A DNA stretch of 64,000 bases from positions 30,920,024 through 30,984,023 of the forward strand of contig CAIIXF020000006.1 of assembly GCA_903813345.2 (NCBI GenBank), written 5' to 3'. The position numbers were made by a program, and so were the translations under genes. This DNA is from Owenia fusiformis. Taxonomy: Eukaryota > Annelida > Polychaeta > Sabellida > Oweniidae. Under the pieces are notes generated by a model that did no database searches, was not told the origin of the DNA, and saw only the letters and a program-made list of their open reading frames with translations. Shown here in pieces: positions 15,401 through 27,157 of the stretch (its first letter is position 1; each line of letters opens with the position of its first letter).

Positions 15401-18400
15401 AGATGTTTCACTGTTTTAAAACCATTTTTATGGTGGGAAGTTGCCAGGCGTTTTCCTAGACGCTTACCACAATGTAAAGTTATAATGAAAATGATATCAG
15501 GAACATACAGGATATTTAATTACGGACAACCAATGTCTGAACGAGTATGCTTACTATGCAATTTAAATGTCACTGAAGACGTACAGCATTTTTTACTATT
15601 GTGCCCAGCGTATATAGATATAAGATACAATCTATTTAGTGAATTATATTAACTAGGAGTCAACAACTTTTGTGAATTCATATGTTTCATTTTCGGTGGA
15701 GGGAGCGAATATGATCCTGAAATGATGCTTCCATTGCTGGACACGATATATGAAATGCACAAAAGAAGGGATTACCTTCTTAAATCCTTGTAAATAATAG
15801 CATGCTCTGACATATGAGCATATTAATTTTGCTCATCTAACATACATATAACTTGTAGTATTTTTCGTATATTTATTTTTGTAACATATTTATGTATATG
15901 TACTCATCTTGTAGATGGTAAATAAAATAACATAACATAACATAACATAACATATAGAGGTTCATTTAACATTAAGTCAGTTGGTCCTTGAACTCTGAAA
16001 ACTGTTCTACTAACAGAAGTGTTCCACTAACAGAGGTGTTCCACTTTACAGGTTTCTCTAACATTCTTCAAGTGCAATAAAGTCGCTAACTAATCTGTAT
16101 TTACTGGCCCTTTTATCTCAAAAGAACATAATATTGAGAGAGATAAAACTGCTCATTGAGTGTTTCATTTGCTAAACCTTAATAGTGTGGATTCCAAAGG
16201 GGAGGTTGACTAGACATGGGTATCCTGCTGAACATTTTGCATTCACCTATGTAGCACATTGGAGAATGAAGCTGGTGATCTAAATTAACAATAACTTCTA
16301 ATTATCAAAACAACTAGTGTAACCTAGCATGTAGAATTTAGCACAATTAATTCCCCCTGTTAAACACAAAGGCTAATAAGCTTCAACATACAACAAAGAA
16401 TCCCCAGTATGAGAAATACAATTTATACATTTAGGAAATAACATTGCAGAAATTGTGTTCCATTTTCCATTTGGGTGCACTTTTTATTATCATATAGAAA
16501 GCAGACAGTTTAGAGCTATTATATTTCCATTTTGATTGTTCTATTAATGCAGTTGTAGCAGTGGGGATGGCATCTAAATACTCCTTGATTCTAATTAATA
16601 TACTTATGATTGGACCTATTCAAAGCATGTTCATCAATTCTATAACATCTGAGTATAGTAGATGGTTCTCGTAAATTGTTAACATTTAAACCCTAAAACT
16701 GAATGTTGTTTGCTCCATCAACATTAACATGACTATACTGTAGTTCATTTTTTACACTTTGCTCTTTGTCTATCTTATTAAATAAAGATGCATGTTTTCC
16801 AGAGTTGAGAGTCACATACCAATGCATACATGCATGAATGAATTATACTTGAAATCATGTAATATGATGTGTCCGACTGTCAGATGAACCAATGATACTA
16901 TTGCTATAATGTAGGATCATTTCCAATTAATTACAAAAAATCAAATTTCTGATATTGAATCATTGGCTAAGCTTATTCAAATCCAAATGTGCTGTTCTAT
17001 TAATATGGTAGCCTAAATCTGTCTTAAAAAGTTAAATGATAACTTGCAGAAATCATCATGTCAATTCTAATGAGTCAAAAGAGTAGAATTTGAGAGATTC
17101 AACCAATACAGTCCAATTAAAATAGTATAGAAGAAGCTAAATTGTAGGGGTGTTTTATGGTAATATTAGGGGAGACAATAGATGTACATCGAGACTGTGG
17201 AGACATCTATTGTACATACGCATATAATGGGTGGGCGATCCCGTGTGTTTCAAGACTTGGGTTTGCAAGAGCAGATGCGAGATAACCCTGCAGTTCAGCT
17301 AATCTTTGATCAGATGCTGTTCCTTCTAATCTGAAATGCAATTCATAATATACAATTTTAGTTCATGTTTTAGTAATATGCCCACTAAGTGTTTTTCTTA
17401 CCAGTCTGTTGGGTCATATTGATTCACACCATGATTTGTTTCAACACCCATAACCTTGAATTCAATTTGGCACAAAGGGTTACCATTTCATTGTGTCACT
17501 TACATTTATCTGAGACTAGCATGAATATGCCTAAAAATGATTTCAGTGATGAAGTGTGAATCTAAAATCCCAAAATGATAAGAAAAACACTCTATAGGTG
17601 GGGGCAAGGTAGGGATACACAGTGATGGCAGAGATACAACTTACCTCCTTGAAGGATCAATGATTCCACAGCCGATCGTCTGACAACCTGGTTGAGGCTG
17701 TTGGCCAAGGGCTATCCAAGCCAAATATTCGGCAGTTTTAAAATCTGCACTTTGTCGCTTTACTCTAAGCCTGCACAACAAATATACACCAAGGGGTTAC
17801 AACATAAATATAAGAATGATTTCATAATTAATTGCATACTTTTGCCACATTAAATTGACACCAAGAGTGTCAAAAATGAAATCAGAGGTAGTTATCACAG
17901 GTGAAATTGAATATTTAATCAAAATTATTTTCACACTCAAAGTACAACAGAAAAGGTTACATACATCGTAAATATAAAGTATCATTTTGAAAATATGACG
18001 AGGAAAAAACTACTGCACAATTCATTTTGAACATGAACAGATTTTGGTAAGACATTCTGTCCTATATTTTAGCATATTCGAATTGTTTGATTTACTGTAC
18101 TCGATATTATTCTTTCGATATATTCATATAATCCACAGATGAAAAGGCAGAACAAAAGTTTCATAATTAAAATTAATACAGAGCATAACATATTGATGCT
18201 TTCAAATTTTCACAATCCCAAAATTCCCACAATCCCCATCCCCAAAGTTCCAATGACACAAGAGCAAACAAATTACTCAACAACAAAAGATACAAAATCA
18301 ACATTTATTTAATGGAACGGACAATTTTAAAAATAACAATATTTCTATCACATTAGATTATAAAAGTTTGAAGAAAAGCAAACGATTTTGTATCTGATTC

Positions 18401-21400
18401 ATATCTTTTAAAAAATATCACGATTAATGATTTTTAATACATTTGAAACAAGAAGGTTTGGATCATGCATGGTAGTATAATTATATAATCGCAGAATAAT
18501 ATGCCAACAAAACAAGATAGTATTGACACATGTGCAGATAGGAATGCGACAATTACTCCAATAAGTTCAGATAAGTTTTATATTTAGAGCAAATTACCTT
18601 ATCTTACTATATATAGCTTAAGGTGTGTTCCATGACCTTATATCAAGTTCATATTTATTGAACCCCAATGCATTTCAATTGAAAAGATGATGAAATATTC
18701 TAATTTAATCAATGAGAATGACGTTGCAGTCTTGCGTTCAGAATAGGCATTTTCGTCTACAGCCATTGGACGATGTGGAACGTTGTAATATCGAAATTAT
18801 TATATGATCATTGGGAATCATATTATTTTTATATTGGAAAGGTTAGAAAAAAAACAAAAATAGACCCAAAATACAAATAGTTTCAATTCTTATCGATTTT
18901 TAAAAAATACAATAAATACTTAATTTTGATTTTACATAGGATATTCAACATTCTCTCGGTCATAGCATACGGCTGGTAACTTAACAAACACTAAATTGTT
19001 TGGGTCTTAAAAATTAATTTTAGAGTTCTAGAATTCATTCGATTTCATGTCGTGATGCACTCTTTGCCTGCCCACCATGTAATAAATAACAAGGCCCTTG
19101 AAAAATGTTAACTCTGCAATGAGGAAACAACCTAAGCACTTTGGTCACTACCCTGCCCTGCCATAAATTCCCACATACGAGTGGTCCTTGAAACTTTACA
19201 ATGCTGGATTCCATTCCCAAACTTTTTCATGAATTGCTCACTTTTGTTATGTTAGTTTGCCAGGGCACTCCCACAGTTATTCTTATTTTCATTTTATGAT
19301 GTTAGTATATGAAAAATAGTTAAGCCTATTTGTTCATATTTTCAAAATCTTTTTAGAAAATTCGCATTATACTTTTTTTTGAGATATTACAATTGCCAGG
19401 ATACCCGGGCACATTGGCCATCATTCCGGAGACACTCTCCCTTTAACGACTATCAAAAAAGTCTGAAATATTCATGTCATCATTGCGGTAAGCCACACCC
19501 ACGTAGATGATAGCCATCGTGTAAGAAAACACACAACCAAACAGATTTGTAATGTATCATTTTGTGAGTTATGGCAGGGCAACTGGTTCAAAAGTATTTC
19601 TTAATCTTATTTATTGCAGACGAGTTTAATTTTAAAACTGAATTGCAATCGTGAACACTTTATTTGACCCCGGGATTTGACCTTCTATTTAGTTGTTGAG
19701 AAGTCTGCCTCTGTGTATGGAAATGTGTTTTAAAAACCTCTTTTGCTTGTAAAATCTATATAAATAGGTTAATCTATATGCCTTCCAAATACATGTTTTC
19801 GACACTTATATACAATACATATGATCACTAGTTATAGCATTTACCTGTCTTGTAGAGATCGTCCGTTTACTGTTGTTAGAAGTAATGTAGTTGCTATGAC
19901 TACCAAACAAATAATACTGGTTTTCATACTTCCTGGAAACAAACATATAAGTTAAAAAATAATATGACAAAAGAGCAATTACTGTAGACTCTGCTACGCT
20001 TGAACCGCTTATGTAACAAATAAAACGCATGTAATATGAAAGAAAGCATACAGCATGAAAAGAAACATCCAAGATGCAACTTATATGACAAAATTTTCTA
20101 AATCCAATCTAAATTCTGCTCTTCGAACAATCATTTCCAGTAGGTTGCTGTAACTTAAATTGAAACTTGAAAGTTGATAGAATTAATTTATTTTCATCAT
20201 TCCCTTTTAGTCGTTAGTTTAAACTGTCTTATCTTAACTTACTTTTAACTTTGTTCATTATCAACGAAGATGCGAGTTACACACCTGAAAGTGTGCTTTA
20301 TGGCGGATTAAACGTTTATCCCTAACAAATCTCCAATTTGTATTTTGCAGGGACAGACTGAAGGACAATAACTGTTAATGAAATAAGTGACTTTGTTCTA
20401 ATGACATATTTAACGAGAGGTAATCACGAATACTGGCCAAAGTCAATATATAAAAACTCAGAGGAGTTTTTGTCTGTCATTTTTCGTCTTGTGGTATTAC
20501 TCTTATTCTGCTTTTTACTTGAACATAGGCTATGTGCTATAACTTTATTGGAATGATATTTCACATATAAGGTTGATTCAGGCAACGTATGGTTTATTCA
20601 GGCAATGTGTATTGTTTCAAGGTGAGACAAAGATACGACAACGACATTATTCAATTTGTATAGTCCTGTAATAGTAATGAGTATGGTTTTAATGATTTTT
20701 AAGTTTTCTTAAGTTATGAGCGCAAGATTCCATTATATAACATTCAGAACCACCCACTCGTCCGTCTGTCCTTATCTTTGTAATAAACTTGTGAATGCGG
20801 TCGGCACAGCACCATTTAGGATTCTATAAATCTAAAGCACTTGACCTAAATTACTATAATGATGTCCGTCTCTATGACGAAACTCAAACACCAAAGGAAA
20901 GCGATCTAGAAAACATTGGTTGTGGTCAAGTTAAGTGGCAAATCAATTATTTGAATGCACTTATTAACTTCAGTCTGAAGTAATAAAAGTTGACTAATTG
21001 ATTGACGGCGTTACATATTATCTTAGTGCATACATGACTGAGATCTCTGCTCTAGCATCCTTCTTCACAAGACTTTCTAACAATATAAGCTGAGTTGAAC
21101 CAAAAGCAGAAAATCAGATTTTTAAGGAAGTGAAAAATTCATTTTTAAACCGCGGACATATGCATCTTCGCACGCTTCAAATCAACGGGAGCTGAGTGAA
21201 CGAAGATGAGCCACAGACCAGTGACATGCTCATTTGTGTAAAGCTAAATGGTCGCACACGATTAGACCTTCTAGAGAAACAAGACGGGGATGATACAAAG
21301 TTGTGTATTCAAGTGTTAGAATAAATTGCTGTTTTTACTATTGAAATTAAACGTTATTGTTTGCTATAAAACAATTTAGAAGTCATAAAAAGTAGTTCTG

Positions 21401-24050
21401 ATGTCGATAGGGGGTTGACATCTCAAATGAAACTATGAATTAGTGTAACTAAACGTAGTTTACCACTTCCATCAGAATCATGCATGACGTATCTGAGGTC
21501 TACAAACGGGATGTGTTTTATGAGAAATATGTTTTAATCTTTCAGTAGCCTTATGATTTTCAAGGTTTCAAGGCAATTCAGGGTCGAGTAGTGGTTTCTG
21601 TCATCATTATCTCAACTGGCTACAGGCCAAGTATTGCATCAGTCAATGTGAAAAAGAGATGATCTTTAATGGCTTTTTTATTTTGTTTGGGTTGTGGGTG
21701 TGGAAAATGGTCCAATTAAAGGGGTTCTAAATGACTTCAAGTTGCACACACTAGGAAACATCTTTCTATTTTTCATTGATTCTGATGTGCCTCGAATGAG
21801 CGTGTATACTTTTCTTTTTGATGTAAGGAACTATTCTAAAACAATTAATAAAATCAGTAAGAAAGTCTTATTAAAATTTGTTAATTGCAATCATCATTTT
21901 CCTTTTGTTGTGCAAACCTTTTTGGTCACATTTTGGCCTAATTTAGAACGATTTAAATACAAAAAACGCTTCTTGGGCAGGATTAAAAACTCATTTTTCT
22001 GAAAATACAAACTGCACGTGTAGTATGTAGTTAAAGTAATGGGCGATGGAGTAACTCAAGGCAAAGACTATGTAAATCAATCAGTTTGTATTTTCATTCG
22101 TATTGCTTAGCTAACTGCCTCGCTATACCATTCAGCAGAGCCCAAAGATTATTGTCAAAACGTCTAACCGCTACTGACGCTAGCACTATGTAACCCCACT
22201 CTGAATATACAAGGGGGGCCAACAATGGCCATATTTCTTTCGTTTCTGATAATGCATACTTTAGAAATATTTTTGATGGAGATAACAAATCACTTTCACG
22301 ATTGTAAAAAGTGATATTATTTGCAAAATGAGATATATAAAACTTAAGGGTTTTCTGAATGAGAAAAACGAATAGACGTAACATATACAGTAAGTTGTCA
22401 AAATGATATTTTCGAAGCAAAATTTTACACTGGTATTAGTCATGTCTCAAATAATAGAACCAGAAGGACATCTTGTACAATCTGTCTGGGAGATATATAG
22501 ATATATAGGGTAGGGTGTTCAGTTGAAATTATTTCCAGGCAAAATGGAATATTAGAAGTTTACTAAGACAAATGAGTAAGATGGAGAAAAACTGATTAAA
22601 CGTCAAGATAAAAAAGTTATCGAGAAAGGCTCTCTGTTAGTCTACATGGAAAACTATTCGGAGATTTTATTCTGTTAAGGAAGATCAGAAAGGTGCTAGA
22701 TTGAGCCCGAAAATGGTTAAACTTATGTTTTGAATGTCCTTAAGGACTTAAATTAACACTTTGTTAATCCAGTTCATTAATTTTAATTGATAACAAAATA
22801 TTCTTTTTCCAAGTGCAAACCTCGTACCGTAACTATATTCTTGTCAATATATCGCTTGTCATTTAGTTAGATCCAAATTTATTTTTAAATTATCGTACAA
22901 AAACTTTAATTGCTAAGCGCATTCATTCTGATACTCATAGCATCTTTCTGTTTCACCTGAAGTAGGGCTGAGAAGAAATGAGATGTCATGGTTTATCATG
23001 ATGAAGCGCATTGCACAGTGGTGGATTTGTGATGAACACATTACTTTAGACACTTGTAAGTCATATTAGTTTAATTAGTATCTTGAAAAAGGAATGGCAA
23101 ATCATATCATTTGGAATGATTCCACAAAAATTCAAACATCTCTCCGAGTAGTGTATTTTTCAGAGGAAAAAATAAAATACTGATACTTTTTCATATTTTT
23201 ATGATTGTAAGTTTCTTATATCCAGGGTTATCTACATTTGGTCAAAAAGTCACATTTAGAAAAATAGTAAAAGGCTTAATTGTAAAGTGTCATTTTGACG
23301 TTCATATATTTACTCTTTGTATGATTTAGGAATAGACAAATTAAAGTCACTTTGCTTTACACTCACGTCTTATCTCTCATTTCTTATTTATTGGCCTTTT
23401 GATCGTATCATTGCTGTAATTGACATCCTAAATATTTTTGTTAATTCATAATTATGTATTACTTACAACAGACAATAAGACATAAATCTTCTTTTCTGTG
23501 ATTTTTGAAGCTTGAAAAAATCGTTCGTGTAAAAGTTGAATTAATTACCTTTTAAAATTGAAAAGGTACAAGTAGAATTTTCAGTTTAGAACTTAGATTA
23601 TGCTTATTAGGAATAAATATCAAATCGAGGTTTGAGATTATCAGAAAAGAAAGTTTATTCCCAAATCTGTTAATTTTGTAGATTGTAACTGCATAACTAT
23701 CATCATTAATTAAAAATGATTGATGTTTTTAACACTTATTAACATTAAACATGGTTATTCAGGATGAAAATTAAGATATTTGTCTTTTAAATCTTGTATT
23801 ACATAAGTCGATTAATATATAACACTGTATAAAGTACAATCGCTAAATGTATTTTGACATTCTAATAAATATATTTCTATAAAATAAAAACTAAAAACTA
23901 TAAACGTTCTGGAAGTGTTTAAAAATCTTAATGTTAAACGAATACATGATCTTGTTAAGTTATATAATTGCACTTACGTTATGCTGTTCTTTCTTTCTGA
24001 TCGAGCTGTCGTGCTGTTGACTTTCTGCTTTCCTGATTGTAAATGGCAGT
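12429..24050 (-). CDS. Secreted multi-peptide (neuropeptide-like) precursor, unrecognised family
   Basis: Minus-strand exons: 5'UTR 23978-~24050; 19845-19932 (ATG at 19927-19925); 17645-17764; 17220-17330; 14939-15049; 13005-13109; 3' exon starting at 12429. Each later junction is phase 2, and the chain reads as 176 residues. Residues 1-22 are a signal peptide ending TTVNG. Four related segments follow basic sites: 32-66 after VKR; 69-105 after RR; 109-142 after VKR; 148-176 after GKRKR. The shared core is [AS]-x-[SF]-D-x(2-3)-AE-[LIY]-[LQ], for example ATSDQRVAELQ and EGTASDQRLAELQ. Segment 3 ends PFSA-GKRKR, which predicts a C-terminal amide. Segment 1 starts with Gln (possible pyroglutamate) and holds C55 and C60 in a CX4C pair. 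I cannot name the peptides. The secretory, dibasic-processed architecture is clear. The tissue role is unknown. Confidence 0.8.
12511..12650. repeat. Tandem pair of Tc1/mariner-like terminal sequences
   Basis: The ~70-bp stretch with atatacagggtgtccataaa and ttacaatgcaaagtctg occurs twice in direct orientation (from about 12521 and 12595). CAGGGTGTCC after TA is the same end type as the element at 51571. No opposite end is present nearby, so this is a solo, duplicated terminus in the 3' intron of the peptide gene. Confidence 0.6.
13549..13756. mobile_element. Small MITE, CAGT...ACTG-ended family, copy 2
   Basis: It begins tacagtaaaacctgtctaat and ends tacaggttttacagtata, with AGGTGTTC words and a duplicated gttcacatttcatgtttttt inside. 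It sits in the intron between the peptide exons at 13005 and 14939. Confidence 0.65.
15325..16058. mobile_element. Small MITE, CAGT...ACTG-ended family, copy 3, split by a LINE
   Basis: The left half (15325-~15417) reads cagtaaaacctgtctaattg then aatgttccacttgggaggtg. The right half (~15956-16058) has ttctactaacagaagtgttc, gaggtgttccactttacagg. Together they resemble the ~200-bp MITEs elsewhere in the window. The intervening 540 bp is the LINE fragment described next. Confidence 0.6.
15418..15955 (+). mobile_element. 5'-truncated non-LTR retrotransposon (LINE) 3' end
   Basis: The plus-strand frame encodes WEVARRFPRRLPQCKVIMKM and then a C-terminal cysteine/histidine knuckle, VCLLCNLN-VTEDVQHFLLLCP (CX2C…HX4C), typical of the tail after reverse transcriptase in LINEs. 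A TAA at 15650 interrupts the frame, which then continues (FIFGGGSEYD…YEMHKRRDYLLKSL) to a stop at about 15791. The element ends in a short (ATAAC)n-like repeat tail at 15928-15955. It is dead because it is truncated and carries a stop. It inserted into the MITE at 15325-16058. Confidence 0.78.
17765..19844 (-). other. Intron of the peptide gene, no further feature
   Basis: Between the signal-peptide exon and the first peptide exon. Sequence is AT-rich. I checked for further basic-site exons on the minus strand and saw none with correct borders. Confidence 0.5.
19933..23977 (-). other. First intron of the peptide gene (about 4 kb)
   Basis: It lies between the 5'UTR exon (donor GTAAGT at 23977-23972) and the signal-peptide exon (acceptor ending at 19933). 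Two frames of 102 and 108 residues (21694-22002 plus; 22094-22420 minus) have no homology signature, no splice logic and AT-driven composition. I do not call them genes. Confidence 0.45.
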
Positions 24051-24190
24051 GAGATAGTAAGAATCTTATATATACCGTCTTACACTCCTTACCCAATTAG
24101 ACATACGTCACACGCCAATTTCACAATTCACGTGCTATGCAGAAATACATGCCATATAATAATTCCTTTAGTAGTTTTGATTGGTCAGCG
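24045..24190 (-). promoter_or_regulatory. Promoter of the multi-peptide precursor gene
   Basis: On the minus strand a TATA box (TATATAAG) lies at 24073-24066. An initiator-like TCACTG follows about 25 bp downstream, with the A near 24050. A CRE-like TGACGTA lies at 24110-24104, and an NF-Y type TGACCAATCA lies at about 24188-24179. The following 5'UTR has no ATG and ends at the donor at 23978. TATA, CRE and CCAAT together are common in animal peptide-hormone promoters. Use of these sites here is inferred. Confidence 0.62.
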
Positions 24191-24199
24191 ACATGTGCA

Positions 24200-26164
24200 A
24201 TTAAAGCATATGGTCAATCTCCGGAAGCGATGGCCATATTTGGGTTTCCCTCGTAAAGGAAGTAAACTTGAAAATACGGGATGCTTATCACGCTTTGTGT
24301 ATTAATCATATCTATTTGATCGACTGATAGAACAATTTGATAAGATTAATGTCGAATAACCTTACACAAATTATTAATCGTGTGATATTTACAATGAAAG
24401 TGCATATGATAACTAAATGGTCAGTCCGATGTCTTTCTATATACCGTTTGAAAGTGAAACACATTTGCAATGATTCGTGAAACTGTTCTTACTTGATGAG
24501 ATATATCATGTTAACCGTACATCTCAGTTTAAAATTGGGTGTGGCATTTGTACTTATTGGACGTTCACGTCGATTACTTTAATGATGAACGGGCACTTGG
24601 ACCCACTATAAAACAATTGTCGCGCCCAATCCTTTTGTTGGTAGTAATATTTGTTTCAAGTTATTTTGAGAGAAGTGTCTCTTGACAACTAAATGATCAT
24701 TCAAGTTTGGTTCAAATCAATAAAAAACATTTAAAATAGAAAAAACGGCAATTCTACGGAGCAGCAAATCCCAACGAACAAAGTACATGTGTATTACACT
24801 AATTATTATTAAGAAATATTATACAAATATTTCATACTATCACACCGACGATACAATATTTTATTTGCGACTTAGTCCCACGTGCACGTCTGAACTACAT
24901 TCGATTTTCGAGTCAAGTCATACTTGAGATCTTAAAATAAAGCAAAATCCAATCTCATTTAAAACATGGGCTATGGGCTGATCATGCCGAAACGCAGTTC
25001 AGGGAAACCTGCATTATATCCGAACACCTCTCAATTTGAACACTTTTTCTCGTTCCCAAATTTGTTATCTTCCATTGACTTACATGTTTATAAAACCTTG
25101 AAATGTGAACACCTGCTAATCTGAACACTTTTGGCCGGTTCCAGAGGCGTCCGGATTAGACAGGTTTTACTGTACCGGTATATGTCTTAAATAGATAGAT
25201 AATACGTATAGGTTATCTAAAAGTGAAATGACGGACAAAAGGACAGAGGACTTCACTAGAACTGTATACTCGTTCGAATATACACACTCTTACTAGCCTA
25301 TTATAACTTTGAATCACTTCAATACGATCGTCCGATTAAGGAAATACAAGAGGTTCTTTTACAACTTATAATCACTTTGATCAGATCACTTTCAAATCCA
25401 GGAGGCAACACAACATGATCAGTCATCGTACGAACGGCATTGCTCCGTAACATGATGACATGCAACGGGGAGTTGATGACAAACTCACTAGATGTGTGTA
25501 GGATACAAGTGAGGAAAATAAACATTTACTACATGTACTTTCACATGTATGCAGTACTTCTTCATCAAAACATGATCGAATGCAGCGCAATACTCGGAAA
25601 ATATTGGGGAAAGAATCCTGCTATTGAGGAAATCATTTTGAAACGAATAACTTGACAGAATATTCAGAGTGTAAGCGCTATTAGATCCAGCATCGGAAAT
25701 TGTCATGTTTCTTGATATAAATTGCTACATTTTAGTTCAGAATCGGCAATGGCTGTACTCAGAATTTGATTTGAGAATCTAGATATTTATTACCATTCTA
25801 GTAGATGGATTAACCATGAATGGAACTCCTTCTATACACATGTTATATTGTTTTGGATTATCATGCTACAGCTACGTTGGAATTTGTCATTTAGGAGCAA
25901 AAGATGAAGAGTTATGTCAATACATTAAACATTAACTCAAGTCCATATGGAAGTAAGTTGTTGAGAGAAAAACTCTTATTTTCCACACCCTAATGCATCA
26001 ATATTGTCAGCCTAACCCGCAAATCCATTATGGCAACTAAGAATGTTTTTCTACACATTGTCTTCATTATCTATAATGTAATTGTTACATCTACTGATAC
26101 TGTACCCTGATTTCTTCACCTACTAGCTTCTGTAGTATTATAAGTTATTCCAAGATGCGTTATA
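24200..26164. other. Intergenic; one MITE (25000-25173), otherwise nothing supported
   Basis: The stretch holds a CAGT...ACTG-family MITE copy (right end gacaggttttactgta at 25157-25173; degenerate left end near 25000) with the usual GAACACC words. The overlapping open frames around 25319-25706 on both strands lack exon signals and family motifs. Confidence 0.5.
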
Positions 26165-27157
26165 CAGGGTGACCGGAAAAAAAGGAGACCATTGAAGTAA
26201 TCAATTTCTCCTAAACTAGACAAGTGCCATCAATGAAATTTTGCATACACTGGAACAGTTATATGGAAATTTGTTACTGAAGGTTTCAATACAAGCATTC
26301 AACTGGTTCAGGAGCTATGATCATTTACATAACATGCTCCAAATAGGCACATTTGAGACCAACGCAGAGTTGGATTCATATGGCAAACTACCCTTACATG
26401 TTCTGCCCTCTATGGCATTATTATGGCATTACATATAGCAGTGATTGCCTTCTTTAGGTCAACAATAGTCTAAGGATTGTTTTGGTATAGATTGTCTTTC
26501 AAATATCCATACAAAAAGAAATCACCAGGATTCAAGTCTAGGCTGTAATGGCAATGAAGGGTTATCTGACATGTGGTTCATCATCCTGTTGCCAAAGTGC
26601 TGATTTACCCAATCTTAAGAGTCACTTTAGGTATTGGGCATAGTGCCATGTTACTAAAACCACTATATGGCACAATTAAATCCCATATGGAAACCAAGGG
26701 CTGCCCAAAACCTCCTTAGGATGATACTGTAACTGAGTGGGACCACTGAGTCAGAAGCCATAGGTCAGATAAGCTTCGTCTCCATACACCTCAAATTTGA
26801 ATCCACCTGATTTCTTTTTGTGGGGCAATTTGAAAGACAATGTGTACCAAAACAATCCTGAGACAATTGCTGACCTAAAGGTGGCAATAAATGCTAAATG
26901 TAATGCCATAACAAGGTCGGAATATGTAAGGGTATTTGCCAAATGTATCCAGCTCTGCGTTGGTCTCAATTGCGCCTATTTGGAGCATGTTATGTAAATG
27001 ATCATAGCTCCTGAACCAGTTGACTGCTTGTATTGACACTTTCAGGAACAAATTTCCATAGAACTGTCCTGATGTATGCAAAATTTCATTGATGTCACTA
27101 GTCTATTTTAGGAGATATTGCCTATTTCAATGGTCTCCTTTTTTTCCGGTCACCCTG
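26165..27157. mobile_element. Fold-back Tc1/mariner-type element
   Basis: Flanking TA is present at both ends. The termini are cagggtgaccggaaaaaaag and its inverse. The inverted similarity continues inward for almost 400 bp on each side (about 26165-26560 against 26762-27157), leaving only ~200 bp of spacer. Both arms carry the same transposase tail: the plus strand at 26800 reads PDFFLWGNLKDNVYQNNPET, and the minus strand at about 26540 reads GDFFLYGYLKDNLYQNNP then a stop. The element is two inverted 3' ends of a parent transposon joined head to head. It has no catalytic domain. Confidence 0.8.
26797..26997 (+). pseudogene. Tc1/mariner transposase C-terminal fragment in the right arm
   Basis: The frame NPPDFFLWGNLKDNVYQNNP then ETIADLKVAINAK matches the block after the last catalytic Asp of mariner-type transposases. 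It ends at TAA 26995-26997. The upstream catalytic domain is missing. The left arm carries a diverged inverted copy with a stop. Confidence 0.75.

Larger units (their letters stand above)
14395..17345 (-). repeat. Tandem segmental duplication that copied one peptide exon
   Basis: The segment at about 14395-15065 (with the exon 14939-15049) and the one at about 16247-17345 (with the exon 17220-17330) are homologous over exon and flanks. The strongest intronic match is agatgtacatygagactgtg followed by gagacatctattgtacata, next to both donors (14897-14938 and 17178-17219). Weaker matches extend through gagaatgaa…gctg and atgatgtgtccnactg. The exons are both 111 bp with identical phase. The interval between the copies includes a MITE and a LINE insertion. 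Confidence 0.8.

Noticed and set aside
21694-22420. Open frames of 102 (plus) and 108 (minus) residues in the first intron of the peptide gene
   Set aside because: AT-driven composition, no splice borders, no family motif, and no conserved partner elsewhere in the window.
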